From Flectonema sp. DT1601 (taxonomy: Eukaryota; Euglenozoa; Diplonemea; Diplonemida; Diplonemidae): a DNA stretch of 64,000 nucleotides. The position numbers and the translations under genes were made by a program. How positions within the stretch are numbered: position 1 is the stretch's first letter; each line of letters begins with the position of its first letter. Location: NCBI GenBank assembly GCA_964019425.1, contig OZ025818.1:496001-560000 (forward strand). The letters run 5' to 3'. Positions 1 to 9,280 of the stretch are shown one piece after another. Below the pieces are notes generated by a model. The model had not been told where the DNA came from, did not search any database, and was given only the letters and a program-made list of their open reading frames with translations.

Positions 1-180
1 TCGCTCTGCTTCGCTCTTAACCCCTTACCCCGCTGGGTCTCACAATGGCGCACTGCCGTTTCCCACCCTCGCTTGCTGCTGAAAACCTCATCCTGCCACT
101 CTTGAATACCCTCAGGCAGCGAGGAAGACTGGGAGGAGTGGGAGTGAGAGAAGTAGGAGGAGTTAGCCGATTCAGAATCG
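1..180. other. Left edge, no gene seen
   Basis: Moderate-GC sequence leading into a 21-bp tandem repeat. The only reading frame, on the minus strand, owes its length to that repeat, and nothing in it resembles a known protein. It may be the end of another repeat that starts outside the window. Confidence 0.4.
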
Positions 181-260
181 CTGCATTCTGAATTAGAATC
201 ACTGTATTCTGAATTAGAATCGCTGTATTCTGAATTAGAATCGCTGTATTCTGAATTAGA
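181..260. repeat. 21-bp tandem repeat, about 3.8 copies
   Basis: The unit CTGTATTCTGAATTAGAATC(G/A) is repeated almost perfectly. The first copy differs by one base (CTGCATTC). Each unit contains the near-palindrome TTCTGAATTAGAA. Because 21 bp is seven codons, the minus strand reads as a heptad-like peptide repeat, but nothing else suggests translation. Confidence 0.85.
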
Positions 261-400
261 CAGGTCAAAATTCTCGGTTGCTGATGACATTTTTTGAGGA
301 ACTAGCTGAGGAGAAAGTTGTTATAAATCCGAATAAATTGAACCTGTGGGAGCCTTCCTGTACACAAATTGACTTACAAGTTCAAAGCCCGAGGTTCGGT

Positions 401-620
401 GTATTTTGGGGTATTTTGGGCCATTTTGGGGTATTTTGGGCCACTTTGGGGTATCTTGGGCCACTTTGGGGTATTTTGGGCCATTTTGGGGTATTTTGGG
501 CCATTTTGGGGTATTTTGGGCCATTTTGGGGTATTTTGGGCCACTTTGGGGTATTTTGGGCCACTTTGGGGTATTTTGGGCCATTTGCAAAAAAAGTGGG
601 GTATTTTGGGCCATTGCCCA
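401..620 (+). repeat. 20-bp G-rich minisatellite, about 10 copies
   Basis: The unit GGGGTATTTTGGGCCATTTT is repeated with occasional ATTTT/ACTTT and TATTTT/TATCTT changes. The array ends in a diverged block (TTTGCAAAAAAAGTGGGG, then GGCCATTGCCC) followed by a long A run. GGGG and GGG runs alternate every 6-7 bases, a pattern compatible with G-quadruplex folding on the plus strand. Reading frames through it are repeat artefacts: all three plus frames are open because the unit contains no stop. Confidence 0.9.
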
Positions 621-784
621 AAAAAAAAAAAAAAAAAAAAAAAAAAGGGAAAAAAAGGAAAAAAAAAAAAAAAAAATGGCAGTGGAAAAAGTTACAACTT
701 GTAGTGAACAGCGAAAAAAAATCATCACTTCCAGTTTCTGTACACACATTATCCTGATTTACAAGTTCCCAAAGCCGGGTTCGG
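621..784. other. Poly(A)-rich spacer with duplicated flank
   Basis: Two A-rich runs are followed by sequence (about 735-784) that resembles bases 358-400: both contain GTACACA, TTACAAGTTC and a GGTTCGGT motif just before the G-rich repeat. The minisatellite and its left flank therefore exist twice as diverged copies of one unit. Confidence 0.6.
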
Positions 785-854
785 TATATTTTGGACCACT
801 TCGGGGTATTTTGGGCCATTTGCAAAAAAAGTGGGGTATTTTGGGCCATTGCCC
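785..854 (+). repeat. Second, shorter copy of the G-rich repeat unit
   Basis: This holds about two units of the same 20-bp motif and the same terminal block (TTTGCAAAAAAAGTGGGG then GGCCATTGCCC), followed by poly(A). The shared 3' block plus A tail on both copies looks like the end of a retrotransposed unit, but no reverse-transcriptase sequence is attached. Confidence 0.8.
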
Positions 855-995
855 AAAAAAAAAAAAAAAAATAATAATGTAAATGAATAATTAAAAAAAA
901 AAAAAAAAAAAAAAAACATGCCTTGGGAATACAACCAAAGCCCCAATTAATCGGTCCTTTCTTTTTTCCATCTTGTCAAGTGATCGCTCCACTCG
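855..995. other. A-rich spacer before the LINE-A fragment
   Basis: Two A runs flank a short AT-rich stretch, followed by about 75 bp of unrecognised sequence up to the point where similarity to the full LINE-A copy (at about 12470) begins abruptly. No gene is visible. Confidence 0.5.
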
Positions 996-2163
996 TCAGT
1001 GTTTAGCAAAGATCCTTCAATGAGATCTGTGAGGATATTCACGGACTCAAAATCCCTTCTGGATGAACTGCTGGGTGGAAGGTGCAGACAGAAGAACACT
1101 GAGTCCTTGAAGATACTGGAATACCTGCGCATGTGTGGGATGAAAGTGCATTTGCAATTCATCCCCTCGCACATTGGAATCGAGTTTCACGATGAAGTTG
1201 ACACGCTTGCAAAGGAAGAAGCGCACAACAAGAACATCCGACCTGTGCTAGTCAAAGGCACGTACTTCTCGCGATCATCACATGTGAAGCGCTGCATCAA
1301 AAAGGATCTGCTTAACGTGAGTGGTTACACCTGCTACAAACACCTCATCAGAGGCCGTTCCGTTAAATACCCTCCTGGGTTGGAAAGAGCCGACGAGATA
1401 CGGATAGCGAACTTCCGGACAGGATGTCACCCGCTAATTCAGAACTGGCGCAAGACGATCGACTGCCCATTTTGTGGCGAACCGTCCTCACAGGTTCACC
1501 TGCTGCAGGGATGTCAATCTCCCAAACTCGACTCGGCCAGGTTCAAAATCCTGGGCTTCTCAACACTGACCGGCAAGTGGGATCGCGACCGGGAACTTAT
1601 TATTGCCAACGAAATTCCTAACCTTGAAGCCCTCTTCACTTTGGCGTGGCTTCCATCACTCGCGTTGATCATAAGGTGGATGGAACAGACATCTAACCTT
1701 AGACTTTGGAAGTAAAGTAGGTGACACGTAGTCGCCAATATCAATTTGTTATTATTTTTAGTATTTTCATCATTATCAATCATCTCCTGGTTGGGTAACT
1801 GCACATCACCTTCGGTGTTGTCGCAGTGTCTCATCCAACACTCCTGTCTCCTTCTTCTCCTATTCTCCTTTAAATTTCTCTTGAGGGCAGGCCTTCGGGC
1901 TGTTCAAGTGGTCTTTGACCACCGCTCTAGTTATATGCTCGATTCTTTGTTTTCCTTATCGATGGTAGGAATGGTAACCGAATTAGCTTCATGTGTCCAA
2001 TTTCAAGGACGCGTGACCATTTATTTTTTCCGTTGCCGCTCTTCTTACGTCCTCAGGCGGAGCCTACCTATGTTTCCCGTGTTTTCCAATTTGTCAGACT
2101 TAAACCAAAAGAAAGTATAAAAGAAAGACAAAACATAGAAGTGAAAAGAACCAAAACAAAGAG
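996..2163 (+). mobile_element. LINE-A, 5'-truncated copy (RNase H end, CCHC and 3' UTR)
   Basis: From about 996 the sequence matches 12470-13634 of the full LINE-A copy with only scattered substitutions, so the insertion looks recent. It encodes the end of the RNase H domain (LFTDSKSLLDELLGG-like, then PSHIGIEFHDEVD) and the C-terminal CPFC...H...C finger, with its stop at 1713-1715. About 450 bp of 3' UTR follow, including the GTGGTC-TTT-GACCAC hairpin at 1908-1922. The element ends at CAAAGAG, where it abuts the oligo(T) of LINE-B copy 1 in a tail-to-tail arrangement. 5' truncation is typical of target-primed reverse transcription. Confidence 0.92.
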
Positions 2164-2456
2164 TTTTTTTTTTTTTTTTTTTTGTGTGCACCACGACCCG
2201 TGAGTCTGTGATGCTGATTGCGCTGTTAGGCGCGGTTGTTCTTTTTCTTTCTTTCTTTCTTACTTTCTTTGTTTTGGGGGTCGGGGGTGGGGATCCCGTA
2301 GGCTTCGTATCTCCTTTCTTTGTTTTGATAACTTAAAACTAATACTACATTATTAATTGTCCACTTGGACGTCTTCGGATGTGTTGCTAAATTGCCATCG
2401 TTACTTCCTAGTCTTGTAGGCTGCGGTCTTGATCTTGACATTTGTCGATTATAAGA

Positions 2457-5400
2457 TTACCTTCCTGTTAGTACTGCTAGTTCGTCCAAGGCAGTGACAA
2501 AGCTTAACATCCTTCGTTGGTTATTCGGTAAGTAACAGTCTTCTAGAGAACTTGGTTCTTCTCCTTCTTCGTTTATCATAGGATCGATATACTTGTCTCT
2601 TAAGAATTCCACGCACCAGTGTTCACATAATAAGGCCACATGATGTGGTGTTGCCCTTGCATCTTTGCAGAAGATGCATTTCTCATTTTGTCCCTTGAGT
2701 TTCAAGGATCTGCAGTGTCCCACTCTAAAGCGTGACATGATCACTTCTTCCGGTCTGGTGAGCTCATCAATGTATGGAGGGTGCCTTACCTCTCCTGGCC
2801 CTAACCAGTTCTCCCGTTTTCTCCGCTTGTGGAAGGTCATCATCGTTCCCATATCAAGTTGAGCGGGTAGTTGTTTAATAATTACATCCTTATAAGGTGG
2901 ATCATCCTTCAGGCCTGCTGCATACTTCGCAAGCTGGTCTGCTACTTCATTGTATCGTACATTTCTGTGCGCTGGCACATACTGTACGTTAATTTGAACA
3001 CCCTTCCTCTCTAGCTTCATAGCTAACTTCCAGATGTCTTTATTCATTGGGGACCTTTGTTTGTATGGTCCTTGTTCCAATGCCTGCATGACTGACATCG
3101 AATCAGTCAACAGGTGCGTCGTTGCTGTTGGACATTCTTGTTCCTCCTTCGCTGCCTGAACAAGATTCTCCATCGCCAATTTTACAGCGATCTGTTCAGT
3201 CCTGTAGGAGGAACCCGCCACCGGTATTTTGTATCCAAGTAGACACGTCTTGCCTTTGTCTACTATAACCACAGCAGCAGCTGCATTCGTCATGTAGGTC
3301 TTAGACTTGTGTCTTATCGACCCATCCGTGTAAACTCTCGTGTCTTGAGCAGGTAAGTCTGCTTCACTCCGTTTCGCCTCGTCTTTGTCACCTGGGTAAG
3401 TGAACTTCATCGCATTAGTTTCTTTCCACGGTGGTAGCGTGTAGTGCTCCGGATTTACTTCTTGGCTTATGATACTTCTGTTTATGTCAAGACCAGGGAT
3501 CCCAGATACATAGTAATTCCAGACAGTCCATCCCCATATCGTTTTTGGTGGGTTCTCTTCCATTCTTTTTGTTTTTGTCAGTTCATGTGCTGGTAGGTGT
3601 GGACTGAGCTTGAATCGTTCATATGTTCTGCACATCTTGTATTGGATGTGTTCCTTTAGTCGTGGAGTGTCTGCCTCTTCGTACAGTCTTGTTAATTCTG
3701 TGCTCCGCAGGCATCCAGTGACCAGCCTCACTGTTCTGTTTATAATTAATTCCAGTTGCTGGAGAAAGTTGCTTGTTAGTACCCAAGCAAAGCTCTCAAC
3801 ACCATAAAGGATCCTTGCTAGGACCACCGTCACTAGGATGCTAATCAGCGTTCTCTTCCTACAGCCTATCCGGGTAAGTCTAGTCAGTAAGCCAAGACCT
3901 CTGGATGCAGCTATCATCATTTTCCCCATCTGTGACTCGAATGTCAGGTTCTCGTCATAGTGTACTCCCAGGTATCTTACAACTTTCGTCTTATGTACTT
4001 TCCGTCCAGTTGCAAGTGCGAATCCGTGAAGTCCTGGCCCCACTGTTTCCAACATCTTATCTATTTCCCCTCGATTGTGAACTTTCTTTAGTTGGGGGAA
4101 GCGCTGAGCATTCATCTTTAGTGTTTTTATTACTGTTGGTTTGTTCGGCAGCTTTGTCTTTATTCTATGTGGCGGCACCACGTACAAGTGAGTGACAGCA
4201 TAGTCTTCCTTCTTTTCTACTGTTGTTGTGCCATCGTCTTTCACAAGGTTTCTTATCTGTTCTGCTGTGGCCACAACATATTTAAAAGTATGCTCTTCAG
4301 AGTACACCACAACTGGGGACTTGTCCTGCGTTCTGTTCGGCTTCACATGAATGTATTCGGTTTTGCCAGGGTTCTTATTAATTTTTATTTGGGAGTCTAA
4401 TGCCCATTCCTCAAAGATTCGTACCGCTTCATTGACTCGATCCTCCAGACGGTTGATGGTATCGGATGCGATAACTATCCCAACATCGTCAGCAAAGACG
4501 GTTGGCTCAAACTTCTCCAGTTTCTCTATTAAATCGTTTATAAATATCGAAAAGAGCTGGGGGCCCAGCACGCTTCCTTGTGGTACACCCACTTGTATGT
4601 TTTGGAAATTACCTTTTGTTCCGTTCACCCTCATTGTGATTTTTCTTCCGGTCAGATAGTTTTGTACCCACCTCAGATACCTTGTTGGTAACCCTGCGGT
4701 CATCATCTTGTCCATAAGAGTTTTTGGCTGTACCGCGTCAAATGCCTTTTGTAGATCAAAGGTGATTAGTATTGCTTCCTTTCCCCTGTCCTTAGCACTG
4801 AGAAGCCGGTCAGTTACGATGCATAGGTTTTCTGTAGCATCTCGTCCGCGTTTGTAGGCCGCCTGTCTTGGGTTCATCGTCTTATTTAATAAATGATGCA
4901 TGCGTTCAACGATCATCCTCTCAAAGAGCTTCGCAATAGAAGAGGTGAGTGTTATCGGTCTATAAGAAAGAACTTGCTTTTTGTCCTTATCTGGTTTTAA
5001 TATGGGTATGACCATACCGCTTTTCCAGCACCTTGGTACAGCTGATCGTTGCCATGACAGGTTAAACAGTCGCAACAGTTGTTTGAGAAAGGCTTCCGGC
5101 AGTTGTTTGATCATAGAATTCCAGATCTTGTCGGGTCCCGGTGCTTTCTTTTCCTTCGTTTTTGTGAGCTGTCTCACCAGTTCCGACATCCCAAATTCCT
5201 CATCATTTTCATCCGGTCGTTCCGAAATTGTCTCCATTTCCCCATCTTTCGGGAATTGGTTTGCGTACGTTTCAGTAAAAGCATTTGCTATTTCCTGTGA
5301 ATCAGTTAATTCCCTCCCTTTGTGTGTTATGTTACTGATCGCATGATCGATCGTTCTACCTTCTAGCTGTTTGACTTTCCGAAAGGCCCACCGATAATCT

Positions 5401-6375
5401 TTTCCAGACATATCACATTCGATAATGTTCTGTTTTACCTTTCGGATTCCTTCTGCTATAGCATCCGTAGTTGTTTTATCCGGATCCGTCTCAGTCATTA
5501 ACTCCTCAAGTTCAGGGTCCCTCACTGTGAAGGCACCACCTACTTCTTTGTTATATCCTGGTATGGCCCTTCCCGCTGCCTTTAATATTTCATTGTTTAT
5601 TCTTGCTCCCAGTTTTTGGACTGTTTTTATATGTTCCAGCTTGGGTGCTGCAGCTTGCAATATTCTTCTGTAGTATTCCCAGTCGGCACAGTGCCATTTC
5701 TTTCCAATTGTAAGTTTTCTGATGTTGCTCTTGAGTCTTTATTTCTTCGATGATTATTTTAAGTGGCTGATGGTCGCTACCCCACCCTCTCATAATTTTA
5801 ACTTCTGCTTCCATCGTGTTGTCCAAGGCTACAATGTCTGGGGATGTCAGGCTTAGCGGTCTCGTGTGTTGTTGAGGGTTGTTAATAACTTTCATTGCAG
5901 CTTCCAGTGACCAATTATAGAAGCTTATACCAGTAGTGTTCTTATTTCCATTAGACCATGTCGGATGGTGTCCATTTATATCACCCGCAATTAATGTGCC
6001 GAGTTCTGATTTAATCTTCCAGGTTGTTGCCTTGATTTCAGGCGGGTGGTAAACATTATGTATTATAAGAGGTGGATTAGACTGTAATTCTACTGATAGT
6101 ATCTCAGTTTGGTCAAATGAGATGTCGTTGAGTTTAATAATCGCATTTTTAAGATCATTCCTTACCAATGTAATGAGCCCACGATGTCCCATCTTGGTGG
6201 TGCTGTCTCTTCTGTAAGTTTTGTACCCGTCGACAGAGAAGGGCTTGTCATCGGTTAACCATGTTTCTTGTAGTAGTATTATTTCAGGTTTTTCTTTTTT
6301 GAGGGCCCAATTCAGTTTGAAGTAGTTTTCTGGTTTCAGAACTGAGCGAATGTTATTTGACCAAATCACAATCAT
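2457..6375 (-). pseudogene. LINE-B copy 1 ORF2: endonuclease/RT/RNase H, one frameshift
   Basis: The first frame (6375 down to about 5700) is an APE-type endonuclease with LLQETW, AGDINGHH and GSDHQPL. The second frame carries reverse transcriptase (SYRPITLTS, FDLQKAFD, GVPQGSVLGP, FADD), RNase H (VYTDGS, TEQIA, LTDSMS, PAHRNVRYNEVAD) and a C-terminal CIFC...HH...C finger, with its stop at 2457-2459. The frames separate near 5697, where one extra A in a GAAATGG run explains the shift: without it the text reads KEWHCADWEYYRR. About 120 residues of unrecognised, lysine-rich sequence lie between FADD and the RYLGVHYDE motif. ORF2 begins at an ATGA overlap with ORF1, which suggests termination-reinitiation. 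The copy is disabled by this frameshift. Confidence 0.9.
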
Positions 6376-6771
6376 GATTGGCCAGTGTTGTTGTTTCTAT
6401 TCGTACTTGTTGTTCGACCGAGATCAATAGTGGCTTCCATCCGCTTCACCGATTCTACCAGACTTGTGATGGCTATGGCCATGTTGTTGTAGTTCTTTTC
6501 GTTTTTATTAGCGGCCTCCGTCAGGGTTGCGACCACCTTCGTTAGATTGTAGAGTCCCTCCTCTAATCTTTTCTGCAGATCTGTAACATCATTCTTAAGT
6601 TGTGCCATCATGTTGTCAGTCTTTTCTCTGAGTTCCTTAACACTGCTCTCAGAGTTTTGTACTCCAGTTGTTGGATTTTTCGGAGTCGGTAACGTCTTTT
6701 TGACTGCGGCTGCATACGAAGTCTTGGCCTCGCGGTATTTCACAACGACGGGTTTCTTAAAGAGTCTGGAA
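6372..6771 (-). pseudogene. LINE-B copy 1 ORF1, 5'-incomplete
   Basis: About 132 residues remain. The start is basic (FKKPVVVKYREAK), followed by a predicted coiled coil (ELREKTDNMMAQLKND, then DLQKRLEEGLYNL) and a Ser/Thr/Asn-rich end (TSTNRNNNTGQS). A small coiled-coil protein upstream of an EN-RT ORF is the usual ORF1 nucleic-acid chaperone position, but I see no zinc knuckle in the remaining part. Its TGA overlaps the ATG of ORF2 as ATGA. Lysine codons that appear to extend the frame further upstream come from the poly(A) tail of LINE-B copy 2 and are not part of the protein. Confidence 0.75.
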
Positions 6772-8592
6772 TTTTTTTTTTTTTTTTTTGAGTGCATCAC
6801 GACCCGTGAGTCTGTGATGCTGATTGCGCTGTTAGGCGCGGTTGTTCTTTTTCTTTCTTTCTTTCTTACTTTCTTTGTTTTGGGGGTTGGGGGTGGGAAT
6901 CCCGTAGGCTTCGTATCTCCTTTCTTTGTTTTGATAACTTAAAACTAATACTACAGAATAATTTGTCCACTTGGACGACTTCAGATGTGTTGCAATGATG
7001 CCTTCAATGTTGATATTCGAAATGTCGATGTTTTAATAATACTACCGTCCTAATAGTTGTGCCAGTCTGTCTAAGGTTGTGACAAAACCAGTCATCTGCT
7101 GTTGATTCGCAGGTAAGTAGCAGTCCTCCAGCTGGCATGCTTCCTCTCCCTTGTCATTCATCATGTGACTGATGTATTTTTCCCTCAAGGTTTCTATACA
7201 CCAATGTTCGCATATAAATAATACATGATGTGCTGTCGCCTTTCCAAGTTTACAGAAAAAGCACAGCTCGTTCAGTCCTTTGATTATCAGAGATCTGCAA
7301 TGTCCCACTCTAAAGCGTGACATCAGTACTTCCTCTGGTCGTGTTAGAGCTTCGATGTACGGAGGGTGTCTTACCTCTCCCGGTCCGATCCAGTTCTCCC
7401 GTTTTCTCCGCTTGTGAAACGTCATCAATGTTCCCATGTCAAGTTGAGTGGGCAGTTGTTTAATAATAACATCTTCGTGAGGTGGATCTTCCTTCAGGCC
7501 TGCAGCGAATTTCGCCAGTTGGTCCGCTACTTCGTTGTACCGCACGTTTCTGTGTGCCGGTACATACTGCATGTTGACTTGGATTCCCTTCTTCTCCAGT
7601 TTCATTGCCAACTTCCAGATCTTTTTGTTCATTGGGGACCTTTGTTTATACGGCCCTTGTTCCAATGCCTGCATGACTGACATCGAATCAGTCAACAGGT
7701 GCGTCGTTGTTGTTAGAGATTCATGTTCATCCTCCGCCACCTGAACTAAATTTTCCAACGCCAGTTTTACTGCAATCTGCTCGGTCCTATAAGAGGAACC
7801 CGCTACTGGTATTTTATATCCAAGTAGACGCATCTTGCTTTCTTTTACTATGACCACAGCGGCAGCCGAGTCTGTCATGTAAGTCTCGGATTTGTGTCTT
7901 ATCGACCCGTCAGTGTAGACTTTCATCTCGTGAGTTGGTAGTTCAGCTTCTCGCTGTTCAGCCTCTTCCTTGTTACTTGAATATGTGAATCTCATCGCAC
8001 TAGTACTTTTCCATGGAGGGAGAGTGTAGTGTTCTGGGTTCACTTCCAGGTTGGTAATGCTCCGGTAGTTGTCAAGTCCAGGGACACCAGAGACATAGTC
8101 TATCCAGACATTCCATCCCCATTTTGATTTTTGGTATAATTCTGAACTCCCTGTTCTCGTCAGCTTGCGAGTCGGTAAGAACGGACTCAATTTGAAACGT
8201 TCGTAAGTTCTACACATCTTATACTGGATGTGTTCCTTTAGTCTTGGCGTATCGGCTTCTTTGTAAAGTCTCTGTAGTTTGGTGCTCCGCAGACATCCAG
8301 TTACCAGCCTCACTGCCCTGTTTACCAGTAATTCCAGTTGTTCGAAGCACTCTTTTGGTAACATCCAAGCAAAGCTTTCAACACCATAAAGCACCCTTGC
8401 TAACACCACCGTCACCAGTATACTAATGAGTGTCCTCTTTCTGCAGCCTATCCTAGTGAGTCTAACCAACAAGCCTAGACCCTTGGAAGCAGCTGTCATC
8501 ATCTTTTGAATTTGCGACTTAAAGGTTAACTTCTCGTCATAATGTACACCCAGGTACCGCACGGTATTCGTCTTGTGAACTTTTCGTCCAAC
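6772..8592 (-). mobile_element. LINE-B copy 2, 5'-truncated
   Basis: The poly(A) tail appears as T at 6772-6789, followed by a 3' UTR nearly identical to copy 1 and the 3' half of ORF2. Similarity to copy 1 stops at about 8592 within the segment between RT motif C and RNase H. The lower flank ends TCTGGAA and the upper flank begins GGAAGC, so a short GGAA duplication is plausible. The upper flank is the left copy of LINE-A's target-site duplication, which makes this insertion younger than LINE-A. Confidence 0.92.
7042..8592 (-). pseudogene. LINE-B copy 2 ORF2, C-terminal part
   Basis: About 510 open codons begin at the truncation point. They contain the RT thumb region (RYLGVHYDEKLTF, then GCRKRTLISILVTVVLARVL), RNase H (VYTDGS, RTEQIA, LTDSMS, PAHRNVRYNEVAD) and the C-terminal CFFC...HH...C finger. 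The visible frame is uninterrupted, so decay is limited to the missing 5' half. Compared with copy 1 there are many scattered amino-acid changes, so the two are separate lineages of one family and not a recent duplication. Confidence 0.9.
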
Positions 8593-8594
8593 CC

Positions 8595-8630
8595 GGAAGC
8601 ACAGACGAGTGTAACCAAAAAAAAAAAAAA
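8595..8630 (+). repeat. Left target-site duplication of LINE-A
   Basis: GGAAGCACAGACGAGTGTAACC followed by an A run recurs at 13642-13663, immediately after the LINE-A 3' end. The flanking copies agree over 22 bases plus the A run. The right copy also has AGAGTCT in front, which on this side is found at 6761-6767 beyond LINE-B copy 2. The duplication was therefore at least 29 bp before copy 2 split it. Confidence 0.8.
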
Positions 8631-8818
8631 GAAAGAGTATAGAATAAATAAAAAAAGAGGGTAAATTCTACCTGTAAGAAGGTAAATTCTACCTGTGTAA
8701 GTTCAAAACCTGTTATGGACTCCGAGTTCATCCCGACTGCAACACTGAAGTGCGTATTAAGTTAAGCGCGTCACTCAAACCTGCACTGCCTTCCGGTGAC
8801 AGGTACATTATAAAATCA

Positions 8819-9277
8819 ATGGCGATACGGAAATTCTCAACAGCGCAGATCAGCGACTTTATGAAGTCCTCTCACAACTGGGAGCACACAGTGGTCGCAT
8901 CGTTTAACAAAGGTGGAAGCACTACGATTGTGGCGATTTCAAACACGCAACCTCCCAACTTCGTGAGCATAGGCACCAATGAGTACCTTGTGATAAACAA
9001 GGAAGTTAAGAAAAGTGACAGAAAACCGCTAGGCCCAACCTACAACCCAGGCGACGCGGCTCAAAAACTGACAGGAACCCTGAAGAGACAGAAGACAGCT
9101 CCTCAACCACAACAACCAACTCAGCTACCACATCAGACGGCAGCAGCACCGACACCAGCGCCAGCACCCACACCAGCATCAGCTCCACCACCCACTGAAT
9201 CTGCTGTTAAACAAGAAGGTGATAAGAACGGCGATGTTGAAATGGAAGATGATGACTCGGATTTTGACCTCAACTGA
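8819..9277 (+). CDS. LINE-A ORF1, small proline-rich protein with acidic tail
   Basis: 152 residues. The ATG at 8819 is the first in a frame that is open from about 8678. The N-terminal 90 residues (starting MAIRKFSTAQISDFMK) look like a small folded domain I do not recognise. A Gln/Pro/Ala-rich linker with repeated PTPA and an acidic tail (VEMEDDDSDFDLN) follow. It ends in TGA with the next codon CTA. The same frame continues without another stop into LDEDDDD, the 2A motif and ORF2, so this protein is probably also made as an N-terminal part of a readthrough product. An RNA-binding ORF1 role is expected from position but not shown by a motif. Confidence 0.75.
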   Translation: MAIRKFSTAQISDFMKSSHNWEHTVVASFNKGGSTTIVAISNTQPPNFVSIGTNEYLVINKEVKKSDRKPLGPTYNPGDAAQKLTGTLKRQKTAPQPQQPTQLPHQTAAAPTPAPAPTPASAPPPTESAVKQEGDKNGDVEMEDDDSDFDLN

Positions 9278-9280
9278 CTA
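9275..9280 (+). promoter_or_regulatory. Probable readthrough stop TGA-CTA
   Basis: TGA CTA is the best-known leaky stop context in eukaryotes and viruses. The codons after it keep the acidic character of the preceding tail (DDDSDFDLN, stop, LDEDDDDLN) and stay open through 2A and ORF2. TGA is not reassigned here: it ends host genes, for example at 52880-52882. Confidence 0.6.

Larger units (their letters stand above)
2164..6771 (-). mobile_element. LINE-B copy 1 (nearly complete, minus strand)
   Basis: Read on the minus strand, the element runs from a partial ORF1, through ORF2 (endonuclease, RT, RNase H, CCHC) and a roughly 290-bp 3' UTR, to a poly(A) tail seen as T at 2164-2183. The 3' UTR is almost identical to that of copy 2 and contains small hairpins (GCGC-CTAACA-GCGC and CACG-GGT-CGTG). 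The visible 5' end lies inside ORF1 at the junction with copy 2's poly(A) tail. Bases 6761-6771 (AGAGTCTGGAA) reappear contiguous with further sequence at 13635-13663, so copy 1 or its flank was probably interrupted here by later insertions. Confidence 0.93.

Noticed and set aside
181-620. CRISPR-like array
   Set aside because: The repeats are directly tandem with no unique spacers, and the genome is eukaryotic.
278-882. Several overlapping open frames with GYFGPFWGILGHFG-type repeats
   Set aside because: They are the 20-bp minisatellite and poly(A) read in different frames. All plus frames are open because the unit has no stop, so openness carries no information.
6772-6800. Lysine-rich N-terminus extending LINE-B ORF1
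   Set aside because: The lysines are encoded by the poly(A) tail of the adjacent LINE-B copy 2.
9275-9277. TGA reassigned to tryptophan or another amino acid in this organism
   Set aside because: Host genes end at TGA (for example 52880-52882), and their tryptophans are encoded by TGG.
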